From: Galaxea fascicularis
Taxonomy: Eukaryota; Cnidaria; Anthozoa; Scleractinia; Euphylliidae
Length of the DNA stretch: 64,000 nucleotides
Direction: 5' to 3'
Assembly: GCA_948470475.1 (NCBI GenBank)
Contig: OX419347.1
Span: forward strand, 5,369,643-5,433,642
Shown here: in pieces, positions 23,501-35,800 of the stretch
How the letters are laid out: every line of letters begins with the position of its first letter
How positions within the stretch are numbered: the first letter of the stretch is position 1
The notes under the pieces: model-generated
What the model was told of the DNA's origin: nothing
The model's input: only the letters and a program-made list of their open reading frames with translations
Databases searched by the model: none
Program-made: the position numbers and the translations under genes

Positions 23501-26500
23501 ATCACTCCATTTAAGAAGTTTGACTTATCATTAATCTTACATTAATTAACGTTTTGATACAACAATACATAGGAAAAAGCTTTTCAACTTCAAAGTCAAC
23601 CGAGAAGTCATTTAATGAATCATTGGACAACAGGTTACTGAGTTCTTTATGGGCAAGAGCAAATTTGGAATGAATCTATCAATTCATTACCAGCTCAGCC
23701 AGCTATTGGGAAAAGAAATCTCAGTGGCCTACACTGCAGTAATTTCTTGGCACATAAGCTGGGATTCTGAGGGAAGGGGGGATGGGGGCATAAAACATAA
23801 TATACTTCTCAGGGATGGGAAGGGGTTGATGAGCTACATGTTTAGATGGAAATTAGGAATAAATGAGCAGGGCTCTCAGTAGTTTTTTTGTCAGACGGCC
23901 CAGAAATACTTATAGGCAGCTACACTTCAGCCCAGAGGCACACAAAGGCAAATTTCATAGCCAGCACAGGCGGCGGAATTCACCGGTTAATTGCTAGCTC
24001 CTACTGAGAACCCTGAATGAGGGTACATTTTTTGATGGTACATAATAAAATGATTGCATGTACCTTTCACACAGGAACTGTCATTGTAGGAATTAGAAAA
24101 GAGTCAATTAAAAACAGTTAGGATGGTAGAAACAATTGTGGGTTTCTGTCTTGAACCAATTGCAGTCAGCTAGTTACAGGTGTTCTTGGAAAGCAGTTAT
24201 GAAAATCATTTGATAAGGATTAACTCCTTTAATTTCCAAAAAATACACCATTTATATTGAGTTTATACGTACCTCTTACTAACCGAGTTGGAGGTTTGTA
24301 CTGTATGTTACAGACTGAGTTTATGGCCCAAGCGTGAAGCGGGCTGGCCATAAGACAACAGTAAGAAATGAGAATCAGTAACTTACAGTACAGACCAAGA
24401 AAACAAGGTTAGTAAGATATTTGTAATATCTCTGAGATTAGTCGTGCAAATAGAAAAGGAAACTTTAAAATTTTGTGGGCCATACGGTAAAATACAGCTT
24501 GCAAAATTGACCAATCACAGCTCATGTACTAACTGAGAGATGTAATAAAGAAAGTTACCAGTATATCCTCTGCATCATGAAACAATGCTGTTTTGTAATG
24601 AAAATGAAGGTGAACTAGGGCTCCCCTTTGGTTTTCTCTACTAAACACCCCAGGGCTGCTCAACGTATTGGCTCTCATAGTAATGCTTACCATAGATGCT
24701 CATGAGGTAACTGGGTACTCAAAAAGTGTTGTTGTGCATTAGGTCAGAAAGCGTGTTGAGGAAACTGTTACTCGTCTCTTAAATGAGATTCCAGGAATTC
24801 GCATCGCTGTCTTTGCACATGGTGACTACCAGGACAAAGGAGAGACCTATGATACCAAATGGGTGGATTTCAGCAGCGACAAAAAGAAGATATGCAGCTT
24901 CATCAAGAATGTGTCCTCCACGTGTGGGTATGATTCTGATGAGTGCTACGAGCTTGTTCTCAGGCAGGTAAGTGGTGATTCATGGCATTAACTCCATTAT
25001 ACAGCATCGATCTCTCTCTTGGACAGATACATCTCCAAAACAGACACCTCCCTTTGAGGTGGACACCTACACTGTAGGTAGGACACACATCACTGTCATG
25101 GACAGTCAGCTCTATAGGACACACCTCATTTGGACAGATCAATCTCTTGGACAGGAAATTTCCTTGGTGTTGGACACTCTTTATACTGTGAGACTTCTTA
25201 GACTCCATGAAGGGATATTTCTTTAGGATCAGATTACATACATTGTTGACCTGAACATGTATGTTGTACAGGCTTGGAGATTTGGGGTTTCTGGATAAAA
25301 TTGCGGCAAGATTTCAGCACAGCCCCATAAATTAATTATACATGCATTTTGAGACTCAAACTCTATACGTTTTTGGAACAGGGTTAGTTTGACAGTGATG
25401 CATGTATATGATTGTGTATGGGGCTGTGCAAAAATCTTTCCTAAAATTGCCTTCACTAGGGCTTGAATTTATCCCTTGTCTGCACATACGCTAAACGTTT
25501 TTAAATTCGTTTCTTAGGCCCGTGAGCAGCTCTCCTGGACACCAGACTCCCAGCGATCGCTGGTGATGATCGGCGATGCCTCACCCCATCCCCCTTCGTT
25601 CCATCTCAACACCCTCAAAATTGACTGGCGGGAAGAGGCTAAGAAACTCTACAACGAGATGGGGGTACGAATTTACTCAGTACAGTGCCTCAACTATGGC
25701 GGCTCTGACACGTTCTACCGCCAACTTGCCGAACTGTCGTGCGGTTGGCATTTGAAGTTAGATCAGTTTGCCTCCATCGTTGACTTCTTGACGGCGATCT
25801 GTTATCGGGAACAAGGAGTAGAGTATCTAGAAGCGTTTGAAGCTGAAGTGAAGGCGAGATCTACGGGGTCTGGTCTAAACCGTAACATGCACTCGTTGTT
25901 TGATACCCTGGCTGGGAGGAGCAAAAGTACGTATACTGGCGGAGTAGACCACGGGGATCTGGTGCCAGTTAATCCCTCGCGATTCCAGGTGGGTGACTGC
26001 ACGAGTTGGTTACCAGGTGACCATCCTTTAGACTGACAACGCGAGGTCTTTCTAAGTTGCGATAAAAATGTTATTTTATCAAACGAACACTTTTTATTTA
26101 AATTAACGCATTCTTGCTTTTCACGTTGCCATGTTACCACCAATAGCGTAGCTCCATCTCCTCTATATGAACCACACACAACCCACAATTCCTCGATTCG
26201 CTCTGACGAAGGGCTAACTTTGGAAACGTCAGCTTTTAGAATCCCTGCACGGTCGTCAGATCACATTATCAACTCCGTTGATGAAACCAAATGTTTGTGT
26301 CCAACTCCCCCACCGACGCAGCACCACAGTTTCCTTAGAAACTACCCCTTTTATTCTTAAGTTGCGATAGTCTGCCAGGGAACGTGTACTAGGTTAACAG
26401 TTCATCGTAAAGCTCGAATACAACTTCAAAGTTGCTCCGTGTGTCCACCTTGGTTACTTGCAACGTCGCGCGCCACAAACCATGAAGAAGAATCAGTGTC

Positions 26501-27514
26501 TGTGTCCGCGTTTCTTCTGTTTCCCGTAGCAGAGCGCATCGTATGTCCACGTTCTTCAGCATCACGTGGAGCAGTGTCACGCATTTTTCAACTTTGAGCG
26601 TTTTAAAACTCTTGCCCTCACCTTGGGAACGAGGTTGCAGTCAGGTAAAAATTGCGCGTACACGAAGTGTCGAAGGTGAAGGTGTGATAAAGTTTCATCG
26701 ACAGCCATACACAGTTGATACCAAACGCAAGCCATAGGGCATTTCCTCAAAGACAGGAGCACTTGAAAATTATTTAGATCACCTGTTTAATGTGAGAAAC
26801 ACTGATCTGTAAATTGTGCTTCTCTACTGAGGATTTTGTTTTGTAGTGAAGGGCGTGGACGGCTTACAAGGTAGCTATTTTGAAAGTTACGGCTATCTGA
26901 AACACCTATGCAAATTAAAAAGGCACGTGATGATGAGAAAAGGTCGTCCGTTAAAGACGCGCGCGCGTGTTGGATGGTATCCCTAAAATAATCACCTCAC
27001 TAATTGTGATCTCATGTTGCGTAGCAACGTCTGTGACAAATAACTGAACGACGTTCAGAATTTGTCGTTGTTTTCATCGTGAACAGCAGTTCTATGCCGC
27101 ATAGTTAGCTCTCCTTATAAAACTTTACTTCGGAGAAAGCAACTTAAAGATTTTACAACTAGTTGCTTAGTTAATACTTTCTTATTTTCTTTTCAGATCT
27201 TGGACGTTGATGAACGCTGCGACATCCGTACTTTTGTCGAGAAGAACGATCTCTCGTTCAAAGCAGGGCGAGGATTTTACGAGTTCACGAAGCCAGAAAA
27301 GATTTCCGACAAGAAGGAAGTGGTGTTGGTAGATAAAGTGTCAGGAGATATGTTTACTGGGCCCGAAGCATGCGCAATGATTGGTGCCGGAGGAGCTAGT
27401 AGAATCAAACCCGCTTCGTTTGAAAAATGGCGGGTGTTTGTACAAAGTACGTCATATAATAGGGTTTTAATGCCAGATACCGGGTTCTTATATGAAGTGG
27501 ATACCGACCGTTAG
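20534..27514 (+). CDS. vWA-domain protein with a duplicated flanking module, six exons
   Basis: Exons: 20534-20773, 22322-22591, 22933-23097, 24743-24967, 25518-25988, 27197-27514; all junctions are phase 0 and GT-AG. Product 562 residues, no signal peptide or membrane segment. Residues ~24-126 and ~458-557 are two copies of one module: both have IR(N/T)FVEK, (A/K)AG(K/R)GFY, TKPE, then VFVQSTSYNR, LPDT/MPDT and FLY. Between them lie a Lys/Ala/Glu-rich linker (~127-205) and a von Willebrand A domain (~207-410). Its metal site is visible: D214-T-T-G-S218 (DxTxS), D253 in HGDYQD and D320 in IGDASPH. vWA domains bind ligands through a metal ion; intracellular ones often scaffold complexes. I do not recognise the flanking module and assign no function. 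Introns 2, 3 and 4 contain inverted-repeat elements. Confidence 0.85.
21617..21945. mobile_element. Nested inverted-repeat element in vWA intron 1
   Basis: CTTATTAACCAAGTGCGAGG near 21636 pairs with GCAAGCTTGGTTAATAAG near 21765. A second inverted pair, TTTATTACACGACT near 21782 and AGTCGTGTAATAAA near 21921, lies on the right. No coding capacity. Confidence 0.6.
24270..24560. mobile_element. Inverted-repeat element in vWA intron 3
   Basis: CTTACTAACCGAGTTGG near 24276 faces CAAGGTTAGTAAG near 24404, a layout like the element at 21617. AGAGATGTAATAAAG closes the right side. Confidence 0.5.
25303..25451. mobile_element. Fold-back MITE, CACAGCCCCATA family, copy 1
   Basis: GCACAGCCCCATAAATTAAT on the left and its inverted counterpart ATGGGGCTGTGCAAAAATC on the right, with ATACATGCAT inside each arm and TTGGAACAGGGTTAG in the loop. 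Relatives at 27830-28020 and 48298-48414. Confidence 0.65.
26389..26655 (-). other. Unassigned minus-strand open frame inside vWA intron 5
   Basis: A frame open from about 26655 to a stop at 26389 reads about 88 residues in protein-like composition, with LLHVMLKNVDIRCALL and FEVVFELYDELLT at the end. It could be the terminal exon of a gene antisense to and nested in the vWA gene, or a fragment of a retrocopy. I found no clear partner exons and recognise no family. Confidence 0.25.
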
Positions 27515-29881
27515 TCCTCACTGGCGATTGATGAATGGACACCGTTTATAGAAGTAAACAAATAATCAGCACATTTGTCGTTGTTACAAGTACCCAACAT
27601 TAGCCGTGGTTTTTTCACCCTAAGTAAACATTATATTTCCAGGATAATTTTCAATGGTATTATTGTTTAAGATAATTCACCTTACTGTGAGAAGTAACTT
27701 TTGCAGAAACAAAATTTCGGTATGTTCAAAAACCAACTAAGATTTGGGTTTCGTAAAATATAATTTTGGAAAATGACTGTTTAGCGGACGGAGTTATAAT
27801 CACATTTCGTTCTCAAATTGTGAGTCTGAGGGCAAGATTTTTGCACAGCTCCAAACATTAATTACACATTCATTTTGGACACGATTTCCGCACAGCCCCA
27901 TACATAATTATACATGCATTTTGTGACTCAGACACTGTTCGTTCTTGGAACAGGGTTAGTATTACAGTGATGCATGTATAATTAATGTATGGGGCTGCGA
28001 GGAAACCTTTCCAAATTGCCAAAACATGTGTTTCCAGTTTCAGTTACTCCCAGCAGGCGATTTTTTACCTCGGCGACGCCGTCGGTAGCAAATCAAATAT
28101 GCTAATAACAAAATTCAGATCGATCTATGCAACAGAGACAGTTATTTCAAGTCGTAAACATGATCATCGAATGGAATTATCGGCTCTTACCGCTAATTTA
28201 CGGTTCCTTGAACAAGAGCAATCTTCTTACCTGATAAATAGTGCCTTCCCTTTGTTTTCTTGCGGCAGCTTTCCTCATTTTATGCCCTTTTCACTTAAAA
28301 CAATCGGCTACTCTCTCTTAGCAATCCTCCTCTCTCGGCCGCCATTTTTAAATTCCCCGCGTGCACCTAATCAATCCCAGACTTCTTTGCGGAGCTAAAT
28401 TTGAGCCCAGACTCCTCACTAAACTCGCCCTACACTGTCCCCAACACTCACATTTTGCAGGTGGTGGGGTGTGGGGGAGGGGGGGGGGGTGCGTCGGACC
28501 TCCCGAACGCCTCTGGTTTGATTTGGAGGGGATGTCTCTGTCAAGAGCCATAACACGAAAGTCTTCGTGATTTTAGTTACATTTTAAATCACGTGACGGA
28601 ATGTTCCACGCAGTGTCTGTTCATCGGATGGACTTCTCGTTCGAGTTACCGGTCCATACTGGGTGTGCCCGGGAGGCGGACTTCCGCAGAGCGAGTTTGT
28701 TAAAAACAAGTTTTCTTCATAACTTATTGCAAGCGGTTAATTTTACACAGGCGTTGCTCTGATATCTGGCTCAAAGCAACTTTGAAATTATCAGTTTGGC
28801 TCTGTTTAATCACTAAATGCATTTAAGACTCTAAACTCTGTATTTTTTAAATTGAGGACTTATATAACAGCACACAAGAATCTCATGCTGTATAATTTAG
28901 ATATTTAAGATACAGTAGTGTAGTTGACTTAAATGTCCTTCATGCAAAGAAGTTAATCCCGATGGGATTTACGCACCACCACAGTTTCACCATATGAAAG
29001 CGATAAGCTCTCTTCAGAATGTTTAGCATGTTGCCTGAGGGAAGGGCGCGCGCGAGGCGAGGGTACACGCTTCACATATCCCCTACGCTTGTCGCATGTG
29101 TGTGACTCCAAATTTTCATGCAGGCTTGGGGAACATTGCTCCCGATGGTGTATTTCTCAAAGCTTTTGACCTGTTCCGTTTCCAGTTGCCTATAATAATT
29201 TGACTTCTCTTGCATCACTGACACATCCGTTTCAACGAAAGCCATAAAAAAGTTGTTTAATAATAACTTTATTTAAGTCTCAAATTATAAGTAGTTATAA
29301 CTGAAGACTCGAAATGTTAGAAGATCTGTCGGGTAGTGTAAATTTCTTGGCGCTTCCCAGGACAGGCAGTTATTAACAACTGAGACCGTTAACCTGATGT
29401 TGTTACGTTCAAAATATGATTTATTTACATCCACTTTGGATAATCTAGGTTATTTTACAAGTCGGGTTAAATGTGAGTGCTTAAAATACCTAACTGGTCG
29501 AATTTCTCAGGTTTGCATTATCTATTAAGTTAAAGAATGTCTCCTGAGATGCGTGTAAGCAGAGACAGAGTTGTATGTACAAGTCAATAAAAATCTTAGT
29601 TTCAAAATCATAAAATAAGACTCAAGTCATCTGTTTGAACAGTTACTTCCAAAAGCAGTGGCCGGTGGAGAAAAGTCATTTCCCGCCAAATCAGCAGCGG
29701 GTGCCGTAAAATGTTCCCGCCAAAATTCAAAGCATCTTGACGGGTGCCACATAAAACAAATCCTCACCTGTGGTGTCAGTAAGAACAAAACCAGTTCAAG
29801 ACAAAATGTCCAAGGCAGTGATTGGTCTAAAAACAGTCTAACACGCTCGCATAAGTTCAAAATAAATTTTTCGTGAATTTT
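27515..29881. other. Intergenic region between convergent vWA and CFAP57 genes
   Basis: It contains the fold-back MITE at 27830-28020 and a G-rich tract near 28464-28490. Both neighbours point into it, so it should contain two 3' UTRs. I see no further exon. Short frames at 28348-28570 and 29627-29876 are composition artefacts. Confidence 0.5.
27830..28020. mobile_element. Fold-back MITE, CACAGCCCCATA family, copy 2
   Basis: Its left arm is partly doubled (GCACAGCTCCAAACATTAAT, then GCACAGCCCCATACATAAT). The right arm is ATTAATGTATGGGGCTGCG, and the loop TTCTTGGAACAGGGTTAG matches copy 1. Confidence 0.65.
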
Positions 29882-32800
29882 TTAATTTACAGTGACGGGC
29901 GGTAGCCTGGAACCTGAAGGCGGTCGAGAGTTGATGACATTTTCCATTTCTTTTATCTGGACGCGTAATTTCCTGATCTCTCCTTTCTGCATATCAATCA
30001 TCTTTTCCATTTCGATATTTTCATCCGACAGCTTGTCTTTGTTGTCCACCTTCCCAGTATCTTCTACGTCGGAGAACTGTTGTTTGCGCATGACACCTAA
30101 TGCGGTTTCCAGATCGTGCACTTGAGTGCGGGCGATCTTTAGCTCGCGTCGCAAATCGTTGATTTCTTTGATAAGGGTAACGTTTTCCTACAGGAAGAAA
30201 CAATAATGGCATATTTCAATATTTATCATTATACACTGTATTAGATCTCGATTTCTTCACCCGTTGAGTAACAAAACAAGCACTTTGTAAACAGTTCGTC
30301 AAATCTTCCCGCCCCCCGCGAACTCAAACGACCTTTATAAATTCAACAGCTAATCAGCACTAGAAAGATGGTTTCTTTCTGCAAACTTACGCAGTTTGAC
30401 GGCACAAGCATCTTTTTCAGTTAAGATAAGTAAGTTAAACATGAATTAAAGAAAACATTTACCTTTGGTGATAAATGGTAAACCATGCAGGTTTGTTGGA
30501 TACATAAAAACTGATGAAAAGTATTGAAGAACTTATCACAACAAGTCCTCTTGTTCTTAAAATACTGAACAGATTCTATTTGTCAGTGCGTGTCCTCTGA
30601 AAACGCACATATGACGTCAAAACGTGTTAAAAACAAAAAGTACGTCACGAACAGCAGGCGATTGGCTCCACTGAAAACATTGAAATAGAGCTAAAAACTG
30701 ATGATTTTGGACTCATTTATTCATGTCGACAATTATGATTTTCGCGCGAGTTGCTCGAAGATGAATAGCACTTGTTATCTCTAGTTAGCCAATCAGAGCG
30801 CGCGAAAACCTCTATCCACTGTTTTAGTGTATACTGATGTAAGTTATTTTTCGTGTAATTTTATGGATCAAAGTTCCAATCTAGCTTGAGATATGTCTAC
30901 GGTCTTCCTGTATTTTTTCCTTGGGCACGGAGGTAGTTTTGTGTTTTGGGGTGTCCTCAAGGAGCTGCGAAGAAACATGAGGGAAACTAACATCGACCAA
31001 GGCTACCACGAATCGTAACAAGTATCTCTGCTTCTTTATTTGTCTGTTTAGATTAAAGAAAAATATATTTGATGACGAACCTGCATGATTCTGACATTAT
31101 CTGCTCTGTGGATCTCAGAATCTTTGGCAAGTTTCTTTCTCAATGATGCTACACTTCTTTCCAAGTGCTCTCTCTGTCTAGCATACTCTCTTTGGATGTC
31201 CGCATCCACGCCTGCGGAATCCAACTGGAAAAAAACATCTTGGTTAAAAAAATAATCCAGACTAATTTCAACAGTTATCGCGACGAATAAAAACAACTGG
31301 AACAGATCCTCATCTTTCACATTATCAGTGTATCTATTTCTGTGTCCATCAATAGATCAACTTGAATTCTGGACAAAATATCACTCTTGAAGTTGACAAA
31401 AAAAAAACTATAGTGCGGCCCTACTGGTTTTCTTCCTTCGCTTATCAGATACGCATGATTTCCGAAGAGAGGAGGGGTAGGGAGTGGAGTGGGGGTAGGG
31501 GTGGGGAAGAGGTGAACTTTATTACAAGAATTTAAGCAAATCTTATTCAGCAGTCCAAGAAATGGATACCAAACTGATATGACTCGCGATCAATCATGAC
31601 ATACAACTGTTCATCGATATTGCTTACGGGATGGAACAAAGCAAAAAGGACGAGTTTTCAATTCGTTACCGTTTCATCCTGGACGTATTTCTGGTATAAC
31701 GTCTTGACATTCTCTTTTAGTTTCTTAGGTTCTTGAATGAAACCAACACAGTTGTGAAGATCAGTTTTGAACCTCTTTACCACCGCTTCGACATCACGAA
31801 CCTAGCAACAGGAGCAGAAATTAACCCCTTAACTCCCGGCAATATCTGAGTATTGATTCTCCTTTCTACCTGCTATCCAGTTCCCTGTACATTAGTTGAG
31901 AGAATTTGAAGTTATATCAACGTAACACTCTCTGGTTGATGGATTTGTCCATTCTCATCATCTCATTCAGTCAGCGGACAAAATGTTTATGTGCTACCGC
32001 TGAAACCGGCGTCGTTTCAAAAGTTGACAACCGTTTCTCAGGTATTTTACATTCCTTTTCGTATTTGTTCTTCAGTGCAATTTTCAAATTCAACTTCTTC
32101 ATTCTATAACACGCTTTGCTGAATACGATACTCAATTATCTATGAATTTGTAAACTCTACAAACTTTTAAGTTACTCAAGGTGTATTTTCCACCAACTAA
32201 CCTCTGAAAGGATGCCGGAATTATGAATACACATCATTTCAGAAGAAAATAAAGTAACGTGAAGAGTATCGTAACTTTCCGAGTTGCAATGAGCAACAAA
32301 GATCGCTAAACTTTCAAGTAACGAAAGCAAGATATAACAAAAAGCTTAACCCTCGACCAAAGAAATTTACTAACAAAACCACTGAAAACGAAATGCGTTA
32401 CCCTTTGTCTCTCTAAGTGCATTTCCTTGTCCGTTGCCTTTAGCTTGAGTCTAAGCTCGGTGATGTTCAACTCTAGACTGGTGTTCTGTTTGTGGAATCG
32501 CTCCAGTTCGCTCTCCATCTGAAGAAAAAGAATGTAAAGAAAGTAATCTTAACCACTGGTAATAGCTCACAAACAACTGCCTTCAGTTACCAGCTAATAT
32601 GCTCAGTTTTGTAGAAAAGCGAATTTCTCAAACAAGATGCACTAACTGTTATAACTACTCCGTATAAAGCTACGCATTTTTCCATGCCACGGCTTGCCAC
32701 CAGGTCACCATGGTTCAAAGATCTTTGTCGTGCAAATAAAGTACTGTATAAGAACGCCATGCGCCCTTTACCAGTTGTGTTTTTGAGCGGGCAACGTCTG

Positions 32801-35800
32801 CATTAGGAGAGCACGAAGAACTATCTGAAGGGAGGGTTAATACAAGAGTAAAACAAACAATCCAGATGGGAGGCATCTGAATCCCTGGTGCTGCGCATTA
32901 CACGAGGAGAAATATAATTATCCTATAGGAAAGTAACCCTTGTCTAATTTTACATTTGCGGTTCTCACAAAACCATTTATCTGTTAAGAGAACATTTCGA
33001 GTTTCAGTTGATAAAAAAAACACTTCAGCTTTATGGCAGTCCGAAACAAGATGAGCAACAATTCGTCTGTGAAATGTGAGCACCCCAACCATGTTTGAAA
33101 TATTTTGGTCTGCACTCCTAAATATTATCTACTGTACCAATCTTGCGATGGTTTATGGAACGCTGCTCAAAGATACAACCAACTTACTGGAGAGTGCATG
33201 GAAGAGATAAAGGATCTCTCCATAGAAGTCGATGAAAATACATGAACATTTTCAGGTTGGAGCCGGCTCTTCTGTGACAACACAATCAACCTATTGCTCG
33301 CGCTAAATGAATTGAAGCGCGCGCAAGAACTACCTTTATGGGCAGTAAAAAGAGACCAGTACAATTGCCTTCGTATAGTAAAAAACATTGGGCTTTCAAA
33401 CATGGCCTGTTCCACAAGGAAACCCACCCATGATATCTCACCTCTTGTATCTGCTCTTTCATGGCTTTGATGTCGTTCTCCCTCGGTTCTATCTGTTTCT
33501 TCAACTCCTTTATTTTGTAATCCAACACAAACTTGAACTTTTCCAATTCCTGATTTTTCTTCTTCAAGTCATAGATCCGTTTTTCCTGAAGGAAGAGAGC
33601 AAAAACGCAGATTAAAATACGACTACATTTGAATTGAGTTGAGTTGATTTAATTTAGTCTCCACAGTTAGTAGAGCATCTGTGCTTGGCTAGAAAGATTT
33701 GAGACCTTAATACAAACTTCACGGGAGTCGGGCAACAGAGGGTTATAATATCGTTATTACTGCCAAAGGTGAAAATTTTTCATCGCTTTCTAAGAGCCAC
33801 TAGACAAGAATTAAACTGCAAAAATAACGAGTGGAGACTACCTATCATAACTTTTGGGGATCGCCGGGATTTCAAGGTATCGCCCGTGTATGAATGACAG
33901 ACGTTTTATCTTTGTGCGAGACAAAGTATAAGCTTTACGTTGTCCCCAACTTGGGGACCAAAGACAAACATCAAAATTCATAACAGTTTTCAAGGATAGT
34001 ATTCATATCATTTTCATAACCATAAACCAATTTCCTCGGTCGCGATCGTGAGGGCGCTCCGTAAAACTTTAGGCAGGTTCATCTGTGACACGCAAGTCGA
34101 GCACGCGCGAAATGAGGGTGTCATATTTCGCGCGCACACGCGCTCGAGCCTCCCGTCTCTTTTGTAACTGCCACTCAACCTCGTTCCAGATCTCCTACTC
34201 CCTTCAAGAGAAGAGAGCCTGGGAAATGGTTTTCTATCAAACAGGTAAGCGATTTACCGATTATGTTGATGCAGGGACGCTAGTTTAGGAGGTCCTGAAA
34301 TTTGGAAATTTGATGGTACGAGCGAACAGGATTCAGTTACCTTATCTTGAATGGTTTCGTCGCGTTCTTGAATCTCTTTCTTCAGCCCATAGATGTCTTT
34401 CTCCAGAGATTTAATCACTCCTTGAAGCTTGTTGTTCTCATTCTGTTGTCGTTGAATCTCTGCCTTGTAATCATCAATCTCCTTCTGAAGACTTGTGAAC
34501 TAAAACCAGAGAAATGGTGTTGGAGTTAGCCTCAAGAGACTTTTTTGTAGGACTTAAAAACCTTCACGTTTACTACAACAAGGCTGTTTTCGTGGTTGGT
34601 GCAGTTTCAGCGACAAATAAAGCGGTGTCAATTGTTTCTTTCGTGTTTCATTTGGTTTGTTTAACCAAGCCTGTACACACTGTTATCGGTTAGCAAAACT
34701 CGCGTCATTTTCTAAACCGGCGAGAACCAAATTTACGCCATTTCCTTCTCTTCGCACCGTTTAAATGATAGTTTTTCCCTGGAATTCTGATTAGTTCAAA
34801 TGTTGCGTCGTTTTCTCAACCATTAAAAGCCAAAAAAGAAACCAATCGTGGCTAATTCACACGCATTTTCCCGCCTTTGACGCAAGTTACATGTATTTGC
34901 GGCTCATTTGATTGATTTAAAAGTCACCCCATTTCCTTAGCCAATAAAAATCAAAATCAAAACCGATCGCGAGTGGCAGGTGCGCATTTTTCCCGCGCCG
35001 GCTGCATGCAATTGCTACGATATCTGATTGGTTCATTGAACCGCCTGCATCCGTTGCGAATGGAAAGAGTATAGCCATTATCAAACATTATGGTATTCGG
35101 GTTTTATGACCCTCAGTTGAAAACGGCTCTAAGACGCACCGTGAAAAGCAACAATCACACTTCAGATTTAAACAGCCTGTAGATTTTTACCCCTTCAGCT
35201 TGAAATTTGTCTGAAGGAAAATTCTACAGATATCTTCATCTTACCTTTTTTCGCATGATTCCAGTCTCTCCCTTCAGTCTCAAGTTGGCCTCTTTCTCTT
35301 CTCTCAAGCGCCGCTCATACTTGTTTTTGATGTCCAAAATTTCGCGATCTGCGTCTTCTTCGATCTGTTTCTTTGTCTCTTCATATTCTCGTAACTGTTG
35401 TCGAGATTCATCTTGTGACTTTATAAAATAGAACACACGAAATAAGCAGAGAATATTACGCTAAAAACTGTGTTGTGTAACATCACCTTAGAGCATCATC
35501 ATCATCATCATCATCACCATCAACACCACCACCACCACCACCATCATCATCATCATCGTCATCACCACCATCATTACCATCAACATCATCATCATCATCA
35601 TCATCACATGTTGTTCTCACCTGCTCCAATTGTGCACTTTTCTCAGTCAGTTTGTTCTCATAATACTCAGTTAACTCCTCCAGTGCTTGCTCTTTAGATT
35701 CCTCCATCTCTGTCAACTGTCGTTCGTAATCTTCCTGCATCTTTTGACTCTTGGCCTGCAGCTCTTGATATTTCTCATACTCAGACATCAGCTTCTGGTT

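Noticed and set aside
35470..35697. Plus-strand His-rich open frame
   Set aside because: It is the CAT microsatellite read on the strand opposite to CFAP57 exon 11 and its intron.
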